Shown here piece after piece: positions 40,023 to 46,105 of a stretch of 61,717 bases of DNA. The number at the start of each line of letters is the position of its first letter. The first letter of the stretch is position 1. Both the position numbers and the translations under genes were made by a program. The notes below the pieces were generated by a model, which ran no database searches, was not told the origin of the DNA, and worked only from the letters and a program-made list of their open reading frames with translations. The stretch comes from a virus, in IMG/VR virus record IMGVR_UViG_3300027896_000040, positions 1 through 61,717 of that record, one strand, 5' to 3'.

Positions 40023-40097
40023 TGGTTGCCCCCGATCGATTCGAACGATCACAAAGCGGGTCAAAGCCGCGTATCCTACCTTTAGATGAGGGGGCAA
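40023..40097 (-). tRNA. tRNA-Gln(TTG)
   Basis: Acceptor TTGCCCC / GGGGCAA, loop CTTTGAC, CCA encoded. Confidence 0.92.
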
Positions 40098-40102
40098 TAA
40101 AA

Positions 40103-40177
40103 TGGTCGGCGCGGCAAGATTCGAACTTGCGACCATTCCGTCCCAAACGGAACATTCTACCGCTGAACTACGCGCCG
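40103..40177 (-). tRNA. tRNA-Pro(TGG)
   Basis: Acceptor CGGCGCG / CGCGCCG, anticodon stem TTCCG / CGGAA, loop TTTGGGA, CCA encoded. Confidence 0.92.
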
Positions 40178-40199
40178 GTTTTAATAATAAAATTATTAA

Positions 40200-40480
40200 T
40201 ATATTAGTTGATCTTATCAACTACCAAATGCTTAAATTTACTGTGCCAATACTGGTGATGTGTGGGGTACGTACTGGTAGCTGCTGCAGCATCGCCAGCC
40301 TCTCGTGGTCGAGCAGCCCGCTCACATTTTCCTCTCTTTTTAGTAGGCCAAAAGCAAGGAACCGACTACGGTTACCCCGCCGCGCGTAATTGATGTCGCT
40401 CGATTCTGTTTCCGCAGAAGTCATCACCGCCGATGTTACTTGGTCCGGCTGCGTCGTATTTCAACGATATCGAGCGATAA
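40200..40480. ncRNA. Candidate structured RNA, G+C-rich island
   Basis: About 280 nt with clearly higher G+C than its surroundings, between tRNA-Pro and the tmRNA, with no convincing gene. On the minus strand a 9-bp pairing (TCGCTCGAT with ATCGAGCGA) encloses two hairpins (CATC-GGCGGT-GATG and TTCTG-CGGAAA-CAGAA); further stems include GATGCTGCAGC. It does not show the conserved RNase P, SRP or 6S motifs I know. Strand and function are open. Confidence 0.4.
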
Positions 40481-40482
40481 AT

Positions 40483-40871
40483 TGGTGGAGCTGCCGGGAT
40501 TTGAACCCGGGTGTTCCGTAACTTTCCGATCAGTTTCTACAAGCTTAGTAGTAATAATAAGACCATACCTTAACTACAAGATATTGGAATTTTCAGAATA
40601 CGTGTAACGTTATTTTACCTACTCTGATAATCTCAAACAACGTTCTCACTGTTTAACAGCTACACAATATAGTGAGAATCTATTGTATAACTGATCGCAG
40701 ATTAAGCTGCGAGTGGAGTAACTTCTGGAACAAAAGCTTCGGAAAGCTTTGCGAAGTAACCCTTTACTTTGCTTGTTAATTTAGCATTTATGTTTTTGCT
40801 AGTTTTGAAAGGTCTAACAACCTTGCTTGCTTCTAATAAGTCTGGTACAGAATAGAATCCATAACAGCCCC
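40483..40871 (-). ncRNA. ssrA: tmRNA
   Basis: The tRNA-like ends pair: 5' GGGGCTG with 3' CAGCTCC, then A-CCA. The T arm ACCCGGG-TTCAAAT-CCCGG is standard, and the 5' end GGGGCTGTTATGGATTC resembles other tmRNAs. The tag frame starts after AAACATAAAT at GCT (resume Ala) and encodes 27 residues ending EVTPLAA before TAA, the proteolysis-signal end seen in ssrA tags. tmRNA rescues stalled ribosomes and tags the product for degradation. It lies 28 nt from a promoter-like motif. The tag is much longer than the usual 10-or-so residues. Confidence 0.9.
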
Positions 40872-40899
40872 AAAAAATGTGTCAAATAACTAAAAATGT

Positions 40900-40915
40900 A
40901 TTATATTAATGTTCC
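40900..40915 (-). promoter_or_regulatory. GGAAC-N4-ATATAAT promoter-like motif for tmRNA
   Basis: GGAAC-ATTA-ATATAAT; the mature tmRNA 5' end is 28 nt downstream, so processing of a short leader is expected. Confidence 0.65.
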
Positions 40916-40961
40916 AATTGTTTTAAAATTCTATCAAAATCTAAAAAATCTTCATAATAGT

Positions 40962-41331
40962 TTATACCTTTTGTTTGCCCATTTTTGTCTTGTTAATTCT
41001 AAAAACAAAACCATTTTTTCCCTTTAAATCATCCCAACCTACGTATATGACTTTATCATTTGGTAACAAACAAGCAAACACATCCACGTCTTTTTTTGTA
41101 TATGTAAATTCATAATTTGGACCAGATTTATGTATTGAAAAAGGAATCAAATTATTACTGTTAATAGATGCTAAATTTTTTACTTGTATTTTAATACATT
41201 TATAATCAACAATTGTTATTATATCCACTTTACAAAGATCTCCCAATTCTTTAAATATTGGTAAACCTTTTTTTGTTAACCCCAACGCTACCGCTATCTC
41301 TCCAATATTTCCTTTTTTGTTTACTGTGCAT
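40962..41331 (-). pseudogene. PD-(D/E)XK homing-endonuclease-like gene with frameshift
   Basis: The main frame (40962-41285) encodes LTKKGLPIFKELGDLCKVDI, IKIQVKNLA and YTKKDVDVFACLLPNDKVIY, fitting the group-I-intron-associated PD-(D/E)XK endonuclease family (I-Ssp6803I type; D ... QVK active site). It has no ATG. The expected N-terminus (MHSKQK + GNIGEIAVALG) is present upstream from an ATG at 41329-41331, but in another frame; the two join if one base of an A6 run (41313-41318) is skipped. It lies beside, not inside, the group I intron of tRNA-Lys. A homopolymer sequencing error or programmed slippage is possible. Confidence 0.6.
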
Positions 41332-41344
41332 TAATAATTATTGT

Positions 41345-41375
41345 TTAATCAGCTATATACAAGGTAGCTGATTAA
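41345..41375. repeat. 11-bp inverted repeat downstream of tRNA-Lys
   Basis: TTAATCAGCTA (41345-41355) and TAGCTGATTAA (41365-41375). It is probably a hairpin at the 3' end of the tRNA-Lys transcript; no U-run. Confidence 0.55.
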
Positions 41376-41381
41376 AGAAAT

Positions 41382-41647
41382 TGGTGGGGGCATAGGGACT
41401 TGAACCCTAAACCTACTGCTTAACATACCACTATAGCTTTCGCTACATAGCTTTCGCTACTGCGTGGTCTGGACTATGCCTTCACCATTTGACAGGTGGG
41501 TGATTATAGTCTCTACACCTTCCCTTTCGGGCTTGGCTCGGCGTTGGGAGGTTAAACCGTTCACCGAATTTACACCATTCACGTATAATCTTTCGATTAT
41601 AGTGCTCCTATTAAAGGCAGCTGCTCTAACCATTGAGCTATACCCCC
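41382..41647 (-). tRNA. tRNA-Lys(TTT) interrupted by a group I intron
   Basis: 5' exon GGGGGTATAGCTCAATGG... ends at CTGCCTT; 3' exon starts TTAAGCAG and ends CCCCC-A-CCA. Joined, they give a standard cloverleaf: acceptor GGGGGTA / TGCCCCC, stem GCTGC / GCAGT, loop CTTTTAA. The intron sits between anticodon positions 34 and 35, the place used by group I introns in several bacterial tRNAs. Confidence 0.85.
41424..41613 (-). mobile_element. Group I intron (about 190 nt) in tRNA-Lys
   Basis: It ends in G before the 3' exon. Core elements visible on the minus strand: CGCCGAGCCAAGCCC (P3/P4 region), AAGGTGTAGAGACTATAATC (P6-P7 region) and GAAGGCATAGTCCAGACC (P7 3' strand). Peripheral hairpins AGCGAAAGCT follow. 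No ORF inside. The exact 5' splice site is uncertain by one T because of a T-run. Confidence 0.85.
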
Positions 41648-41652
41648 ATAAA

Positions 41653-41674
41653 ATAATGGCACCTCTAATCTGGT
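41653..41674. repeat. Small hairpin upstream of tRNA-Lys
   Basis: GGCACC-TCTAATCT-GGTGCC inverted repeat within a tRNA-like but unpaired stretch (41655-41740). Possibly a decayed tRNA or a processing/terminator hairpin. Confidence 0.35.
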
Positions 41675-41767
41675 GCCCAGAGAATTGAAACCTTCGTGCA
41701 CGGCAATATCTAGAAGAGCAGTACACTACATGTCACTCTGTCGCGAAATTGTTAAAAGAACATAACA

Positions 41768-41783
41768 ATTATATCTATGTTCC
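41768..41783 (-). promoter_or_regulatory. GGAAC-N4-ATATAAT promoter-like motif
   Basis: Points at the tRNA-Lys/intron unit, about 120 nt upstream of the mature 5' end. Confidence 0.55.
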
Positions 41784-41785
41784 TA

Positions 41786-42643
41786 TTATCTCAATTCATC
41801 CAAATCTAAAACAGATAACAAAATACCAATATTTTTTAAAACCGTACCGTTCTTTTTATACCATTCATAGCCATTGTTAGCTATGGTTTGTAGTAAGTCA
41901 TTTCTATTGATAATCATGTCATACGTTTCAATCATATTACCCATCATTAGTTTAAAATCACTATGTCTTTCAAATGGAATATAATGCACCCAAGGTAACA
42001 AAGGATTGTGGAATACACAATTGACTATTCTTGGTCTAAGCATCGGTACACCTATACCTAAATATTCAATATCCCTTGTATTGATTTCAGCTGCACCATC
42101 TAAGTTTAATGCAACCTTACACTTAGCTGTTCTAATAAGATAATCTTTAAAATTTGAATCAACATATGGCTTAACTAAAAACTTATCTGATTGTTGCTGT
42201 GAAAGATATTCTCTAAACAAATAAAGTAATCCAGTAAAGAGCATCTGATTTTCTGTTCTTTCAATTTTCATACTCTTTACCTCATCAACATCTCTTTCAT
42301 GCCATATGCAATTGTTAATCCAATATGAAACACCTGTGATAGGAGCACTTGTATGCTTTCTTACCGTAAGTGCATTAGCACAACCATAAAATCTAACTAA
42401 GTTACTATCAAAAATAAAATCGTATGGTCTATCAGGATAGTCAAGATACGAAATCACAATGTGTTTATTAGTTTGTGTATTTCTGATAGCCATCTGACCT
42501 AATGTATTATTCTCTGTAAGCTTTACATTATCTTCACCATACTTTAAGATAAGCTGGTTAATAACCGCATTAAAAATTAATGCTATTGGCCATGACGTAT
42601 CAGTCTTTATTCTACTATGGTAAGCAATTACTTCTAGTTGCAT
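41786..42643 (-). CDS. Glycosyltransferase-like protein, 285 aa
   Basis: From MQLEVIAYHSRIKTDTSWPI; the longer frame would enter tRNA-Ala. The segment CKVALNLDGAAEINTRDIEY-LGIGVPMLRP is the C-terminal nucleotide-sugar site typical of CgeB/YkvP-like and other GT-B enzymes (F/D-R-x-x-EYL-x-x-G-x-P-x-L). It is isolated inside the tRNA cluster, far from the glycosylation island at 23.8-33.8 kb. Confidence 0.6.
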   Translation of the reverse strand: MQLEVIAYHSRIKTDTSWPIALIFNAVINQLILKYGEDNVKLTENNTLGQMAIRNTQTNKHIVISYLDYPDRPYDFIFDSNLVRFYGCANALTVRKHTSAPITGVSYWINNCIWHERDVDEVKSMKIERTENQMLFTGLLYLFREYLSQQQSDKFLVKPYVDSNFKDYLIRTAKCKVALNLDGAAEINTRDIEYLGIGVPMLRPRIVNCVFHNPLLPWVHYIPFERHSDFKLMMGNMIETYDMIINRNDLLQTIANNGYEWYKKNGTVLKNIGILLSVLDLDELR

Positions 42644-42655
42644 ATTAATATATAG

Positions 42656-42731
42656 TGGTGGAGATACGGGAACTCGAATCCCGACTTGTTGAATGCAAAT
42701 CAACTGTGCTGCCAATTATCACTATATCCCC
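42656..42731 (-). tRNA. tRNA-Ala(TGC)
   Basis: Acceptor GGGGATA / TATCTCC, anticodon stem GTTGA / TCAAC, loop TTTGCAT, CCA encoded. Confidence 0.92.
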
Positions 42732-42838
42732 AGTTTTGAAATTATTTCTGTCAAATAACCATATAACAATTGTTATTTGTTTTCCCATACATTATACTTA
42801 TGTTGGACTACCTTTAAATTAAATTATTGTTGTGCAAA

Positions 42839-42914
42839 TGGTACCCCCACCGGGATTCGAACCCGGATAAACTGCTTGAGAAGCAGACGAACTAACCGCT
42901 ATTCGATAGGGGCA
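42839..42914 (-). tRNA. tRNA-Glu(CTC)
   Basis: Acceptor TGCCCCT / GGGGGTA, stem TCTGC / GCAGT, loop TTCTCAA, CCA encoded. Confidence 0.88.
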
Positions 42915-42919
42915 TAAAA

Positions 42920-42995
42920 TGGTAGCGACGACGGGATTCGAACCCGTACAAACCGCTGTGAAAGAGCGGTGACCTAGCCATTAGTCCACGTCGCC
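42920..42995 (-). tRNA. tRNA-Glu(TTC)
   Basis: Acceptor GGCGACG / CGTCGCT, stem CCGCT / AGCGG, loop CTTTCAC, CCA encoded. Confidence 0.92.
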
Positions 42996-43181
42996 ATGTT
43001 ATCATATAATTCATAATATACTCGCCTAGTCGAGTAAAATTGATCATTTTAGGTTGGGGAGACTCCTGACTACTCCCAGCATTTGTACACATTCAGTTAT
43101 TCAGTCAGTTGAAACTGTCGTCTCTAATGCGCCGTCATATCAGATGTATTTTATCTACATAGGTGTTTAAAGAACGAAAGA

Positions 43182-43197
43182 ATTATATACTAGTTCC
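43182..43197 (-). promoter_or_regulatory. GGAAC-N4-ATATAAT promoter-like motif
   Basis: GGAAC-TAGT-ATATAAT, inside the end of the broken gene 43183-43670 and pointing at the tRNA-Glu pair about 190 nt away. Confidence 0.5.
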
Positions 43198-43670
43198 ATT
43201 GGCTGTAAGTTTTTTCAAAAATCGTTTAAGAGCAACAACTGCTCTTTTTTTGTACAAAAATCCTTTTAATTCTGAGTCCGGATAATCTTTACCAAAGTCT
43301 TCAACTGTATTTACATGTACACTAAAATCTACCTTATTATTTCTTATCATTTTTGCAAGTTCAACTCCGGTACCTCCTAGAACTTAAAATTTTTCAGCTA
43401 TTTGATTTAAAATCTTTGGATCGTTTACTGTATAAAAGATTTTATCACCATCTGATGCAGGATCGAGACCGACCGTTGTTATCTTTAATACTGGAGTACC
43501 ATTTTTGTATATAAAAGATATAACATCTGTTGGAAGCTGATATTCACTAGATACTAACATTAAGTCATTTTGATAATCTAAAAAATCAAAACAACTATCT
43601 TCATCTAACTGTTGGTGATCAACAATAAAATGCGGTAGTTACTCTCAAAGAAGAATGTTTTAAACGACAT
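43183..43670 (-). pseudogene. Broken gene with frameshift and in-frame TAA
   Basis: From ATG 43668-43670 (MSFKTFFFESN) the frame must shift by one base to continue as LPHFIVDHQQLDEDSCFDFL ... DKIFYTVNDPKILNQIAEKF. A TAA stops it, and the same frame resumes with VLGGTGVELAKMIRNNKVDF ... KKRAVVALKRFLKKLTANGT. The original product was about 160 aa. Family not recognised; (L/M)PHFIVDH reads like a conserved start. Either a decayed gene or an assembly error. Confidence 0.55.
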
Positions 43671-43687
43671 GTAACTATTTATTAAAA

Positions 43688-43764
43688 TGGTGCTGAGGGT
43701 CCGACTTGAACGGACGACAACCGGTGTGTAGGACCGATGCTCTAACCAACTGAGCTACCCCAGC
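43688..43764 (-). tRNA. tRNA-Val(TAC)
   Basis: Acceptor GCTGGGG / CCTCAGC, stem TCGGT / ACCGG, loop CCTACAC (C33), CCA encoded. Confidence 0.85.
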
Positions 43765-43770
43765 ATAAAA

Positions 43771-43846
43771 TGGTAGGAGAGATGGGATTTGAACCCATAT
43801 ATAGCACCTTATGACGGTGATGCCTTATCTGTCGAGCCACTCTCCT
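43771..43846 (-). tRNA. tRNA-Met(CAT)
   Basis: Acceptor AGGAGAG / CTCTCCT, stem CACC / GGTG, loop GTCATAA, CCA encoded. It could be elongator Met or Ile(k2C); the pairing of the first acceptor base argues against an initiator. Confidence 0.85.
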
Positions 43847-43850
43847 GTAA

Positions 43851-43884
43851 AATAAAGAGCTCCGTTAAATTGCTTTAACGGAGC
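43851..43884 (-). terminator. Rho-independent terminator
   Basis: 11-bp stem GCTCCGTTAAA / TTTAACGGAGC, 4-nt loop, followed by TCTTTATTTT on the minus strand, downstream of 43897-44082. Confidence 0.8.
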
Positions 43885-43896
43885 GTTGTTTTCTTT

Positions 43897-44082
43897 TTAT
43901 AAGCTACGGAATATGATGCCGTTATATGCTGGGTCTTTCACACTCATAATCTTTTGATAATATGAAGTGTTATTACCCTTGTAATCATTTATAGCGAGTA
44001 CAATAATTCCGGCAACAGCTCCGTATGCTATAGCTAATACTATAATCATACGTTTTTGTGTCTTTCTTGTTAGAACCGCCAC
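43897..44082 (-). CDS. Small membrane protein, 61 aa
   Basis: Basic N-terminus (MAVLTRKTQKRM), one transmembrane helix (IIVLAIAYGAVAGIIVLAI, about residues 13-31) and a soluble C-terminus. Own terminator. Unknown function. Confidence 0.65.
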   Translation of the reverse strand: MAVLTRKTQKRMIIVLAIAYGAVAGIIVLAINDYKGNNTSYYQKIMSVKDPAYNGIIFRSL

Positions 44083-44140
44083 CTGAAGGCTTTGGTTGTT
44101 GAAAATTATTTATTATAGATACTAGTAAAACCTAATTGGA

Positions 44141-44165
44141 ATACCATAGAAGTTAACTATGGTAT
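44141..44165. repeat. 9-bp inverted repeat
   Basis: ATACCATAG / CTATGGTAT with a 7-nt loop, downstream of tRNA-Asn; probably a transcript-end hairpin. Confidence 0.5.
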
Positions 44166-44194
44166 CTATAACTAGAATTAACTATAAAGGAAAA

Positions 44195-44269
44195 TGGCTG
44201 CTCGGGTTCGGATCGAACGAACGACTCTTCGCTTAACAGGCGAGCACTCTGCCCCTGAGTTACCGAGCA
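44195..44269 (-). tRNA. tRNA-Asn(GTT)
   Basis: Acceptor TGCTCGG / CCGAGCA, G73, loop CTGTTAA, T arm GTTCG-TTCGATC-CGAAC, CCA encoded. Confidence 0.9.
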
Positions 44270-44278
44270 ATAAAAAAA

Positions 44279-44352
44279 CGGGATGCACGAGGGTTGAACT
44301 CGTGACCTTTTGATTGACAATCAAACGCTCTGACCAGCTGAGCTAGCACCCC
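44279..44352 (-). tRNA. tRNA-Asp(GTC)
   Basis: Acceptor GGGGTGC / GCATCCC, G73, stem TTTGA / TCAAA, loop TTGTCAA. No CCA encoded. Confidence 0.9.
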
Positions 44353-44361
44353 ATATTAAAT

Positions 44362-44478
44362 TGGCAGGAGCGGTAAGACTTTAACTTACGACTGATCTAA
44401 AGTACGCTTTAGACCCGGCTCAACTTCAAACCTAAGCTTCTCGCTCGTCAGCTTATCGCCTTTGGCACCAGCGCTCCT
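44362..44478 (-). tRNA. Oversized tRNA-like element (117 nt), isotype unclear
   Basis: The ends are tRNA-like: acceptor AGGAGCG / CGCTCCT, G73, CCA, T arm GTAAG-TTAAAGT-CTTAC. The middle does not fold as a normal cloverleaf: the best anticodon-type stem (AAGCT / AGCTT) has an 11-nt loop, and 41 nt with two hairpins (TCTAAAG-CGTA-CTTTAGA) sit in the variable region. G73 and size recall Ser tRNAs. Confidence 0.5.
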
Positions 44479-44492
44479 ATGTTTAATAAAAT

Positions 44493-44566
44493 TGGCACGG
44501 ATACAAGGAGTTAAACCCTGACAGAATCTTTTGGAGAGATTCGTGCTATCATTACACTATATCCGT
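44493..44566 (-). tRNA. tRNA-Trp(CCA)
   Basis: Acceptor ACGGATA / TATCCGT, G73, stem AATCT / AGATT, loop CTCCAAA, CCA encoded. Confidence 0.92.
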
Positions 44567-44579
44567 AAATTCCTTGAAA

Positions 44580-44672
44580 TGGTGGGCAAGGAGGGAATCG
44601 AACCCCCAATGTTACTCGAAAGAGAACGGATTTACAGTCCGTTGCTACACAACCAATAGTAGCCTCTTACCC
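44580..44672 (-). tRNA. tRNA-Tyr(GTA)
   Basis: Acceptor GGGTAAG / CTTGCCC, stem ACGGA / TCCGT, loop CTGTAAA, long variable arm, CCA encoded. Its 5' end overlaps the HNH endonuclease stop by 6 nt. Confidence 0.92.
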
Positions 44673-45440
44673 TTTATAGCATTTTCTAGGTATAGGGGTA
44701 TATTCAGGTATAAATTTTTTCCATAATTTACACAAACTCGTTAAAGAGTAATTATATTCTTTTTGTGTGTGTAAGAAATCTCTGACTGACCTACAACCGC
44801 TACTTAAAAAATTATTATATAGTTTTCTTGCAAAAACTTGTTTATTATGCTGCCTTTCTAGTTGTCTTTTTTTGTTTAAAACGTCTTTTTCCTGTTTGAT
44901 TTTCTTACGCGTAGCTTTTTTAACTTGTTTTTGGTAATTTAGTTCCTGTCTTTTATTAAAACTATCAAAATTAATAACTCTACCTTTACGCCAACCTTCA
45001 GGTATAATGTCGGTTTTGTTAATGCGTTTAGACTGTCTTAAGACAGGGTTATGTATCCATTTCATATTAAAACATTGATTGTTACTGCCTTTATTTGCTA
45101 TTGAATTATGTTTACCTATTGCTAGAGCATGTTTACGTTTTAGCCAACCATAAAGTTTATTATTAAATCTTCCACAGCACATTTTATGAGCAGCAAACAC
45201 TAACAAGGAGTTATTAGGGTATATCTTTACAAGCAATTGATGTGCAACATAATGCTCTTCCGGAGTCAAAGCAACTAGATTATTGGGATCATCAGACCCA
45301 CCCATACATTTGGGTATAACGTGATGCTTTTCAGTGTAACCTTCTAAAGAAGTTCTACTCTTAGCTTTTTCAATTAATCTTTCATATATTAAACTGTAGT
45401 TCACTCTGTTAATATTTATGCTAGAACAGGTCAACCTCAT
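44667..45440 (-). CDS. HNH homing endonuclease
   Basis: 257 aa. LIYERLIEKAKSR then GYTEKHHVIPKCMGGSDDPN with NLVALTPEEHYVAHQLLVKI, the standard phage HNH layout (H-H-I/V-P ... N ... H). The basic C-terminal half is a likely DNA-binding part (KKATRKKIKQEKDVLNKKR). It lies between a 5' fragment resembling tRNA-Tyr (45457-45496) and the intact tRNA-Tyr, whose end it overlaps, as expected for a self-propagating endonuclease gene that invaded a tRNA locus. Confidence 0.9.
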   Translation of the reverse strand: MRLTCSSININRVNYSLIYERLIEKAKSRTSLEGYTEKHHVIPKCMGGSDDPNNLVALTPEEHYVAHQLLVKIYPNNSLLVFAAHKMCCGRFNNKLYGWLKRKHALAIGKHNSIANKGSNNQCFNMKWIHNPVLRQSKRINKTDIIPEGWRKGRVINFDSFNKRQELNYQKQVKKATRKKIKQEKDVLNKKRQLERQHNKQVFARKLYNNFLSSGCRSVRDFLHTQKEYNYSLTSLCKLWKKFIPEYTPIPRKCYKG

Positions 45441-45456
45441 GACTTTTAATTAAAAA

Positions 45457-45496
45457 AGTTTACAGTCTTCTGCAGTTGCCGCTGTGCCATACTCCC
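45457..45496 (-). pseudogene. tRNA-Tyr-like 5' fragment
   Basis: GGGAGTATGGCACAGCGGCA then an anticodon-loop-like CTGTAAA, cut off by the HNH endonuclease gene. No 3' half. Confidence 0.45.
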
Positions 45497-45499
45497 AAG

Positions 45500-45668
45500 A
45501 AAAGGGAGAGAGTGTTTGGTTATGAGACTTATTCCGTAGTGCGTAGATCCTACCGCGTACATCCCGGTAGCAGTACCCTTAACTCTCTATAAAATTTTTG
45601 CAGTGTCAGCAGAAATTATCACCCGACGTTTCATTACCCGAGGGTTATCTGGTTACTGGCGGGTCTGC
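45500..45668. other. Possible structured RNA between HNH gene and tRNA-Thr
   Basis: No gene found. Several hairpins (TACCG / CGGTA, ACCC-TC-GGGT, CTCCC-TTTTCTT-GGGAG). It could be a degraded intron or tRNA, or a small RNA. Confidence 0.3.
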
Positions 45669-45672
45669 AAAG

Positions 45673-45761
45673 TGGAGGCTCCTCCCGGACTCGAACCGAG
45701 AAACGACTTTCGTCTATGCTTCTTTACAAAAGAAGTCCTGTACCAATTGAGGCAAGGAGCC
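45673..45761 (-). tRNA. tRNA-Thr(TGT) with long variable arm
   Basis: Acceptor GGCTCCT / AGGAGCC, stem CTTCT / AGAAG, loop TTTGTAA, T arm CTCGG-TTCGAGT-CCGGG, CCA. The 18-nt variable region has a GAC-GAAA-GTC hairpin, unexpected for Thr. Confidence 0.8.
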
Positions 45762-45770
45762 AAAACTAAT

Positions 45771-45810
45771 AAAAAAATTGGCCCGGCAGTTATTTAAAGA
45801 CGTCCGGGGC
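45771..45810 (-). terminator. Terminator-like hairpin
   Basis: CCCGG / CCGGG stem with a long loop, followed by T7 on the minus strand, just upstream of tRNA-Thr. Confidence 0.5.
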
Positions 45811-45931
45811 TCGTCTATATATTATTGAAACAAAGAACTTATTAATCTTGCCCCTCTCAGCTTTTGATTTACTGGTTTGGACACCCATTGTCGGTCGTTT
45901 GGGCTAGTTATGGCACTAGCCTGGCATTAAT

Positions 45932-45966
45932 AAAAAAACCCTAAGCTTTTTAGGTCTTAGGGTTTT
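45932..45966 (-). terminator. Rho-independent terminator
   Basis: 10-bp stem AAACCCTAAG / CTTAGGGTTT with T7 on the minus strand, downstream of the 25-aa gene. Confidence 0.8.
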
Positions 45967-45991
45967 AAATGTATAAAAAGATTTAAACCCT

Positions 45992-46069
45992 TCAACACGA
46001 ATCGCGTGGTCCTACATAACCTGTATTAGGTAATGTAAACCATTTAATTGCCTGTTGTGTTTCTATCAT
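45992..46069 (-). CDS. Tiny protein, 25 aa
   Basis: MIETQQAIKWFTLPNTGYVG then PRDSC. Supported by a promoter-like motif 18 nt upstream (46088-46103) and a strong terminator downstream. A short soluble peptide of unknown role. Confidence 0.4.
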   Translation of the reverse strand: MIETQQAIKWFTLPNTGYVGPRDSC

Positions 46070-46087
46070 TGTTATTAATATTTATAT

Positions 46088-46103
46088 ATTATAAACCTGT
46101 TCC
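46088..46103 (-). promoter_or_regulatory. GGAAC-N4-TTATAAT promoter-like motif
   Basis: GGAAC-AGGT-TTATAAT, 18 nt before the ATG of the 25-aa gene. Confidence 0.55.
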
Positions 46104-46105
46104 AA

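Noticed and set aside
40200-40480. RNase P RNA, SRP RNA or 6S RNA
   Set aside because: None of the conserved core sequences I know for these RNAs is present; left as an unassigned structured RNA.
41655-41740. A further tRNA-Arg(TCT)
   Set aside because: A TCT-containing loop and a TTTCAAT T-loop-like segment are present, but acceptor and T stems do not pair; the apparent CCA belongs to a GGCACC hairpin.
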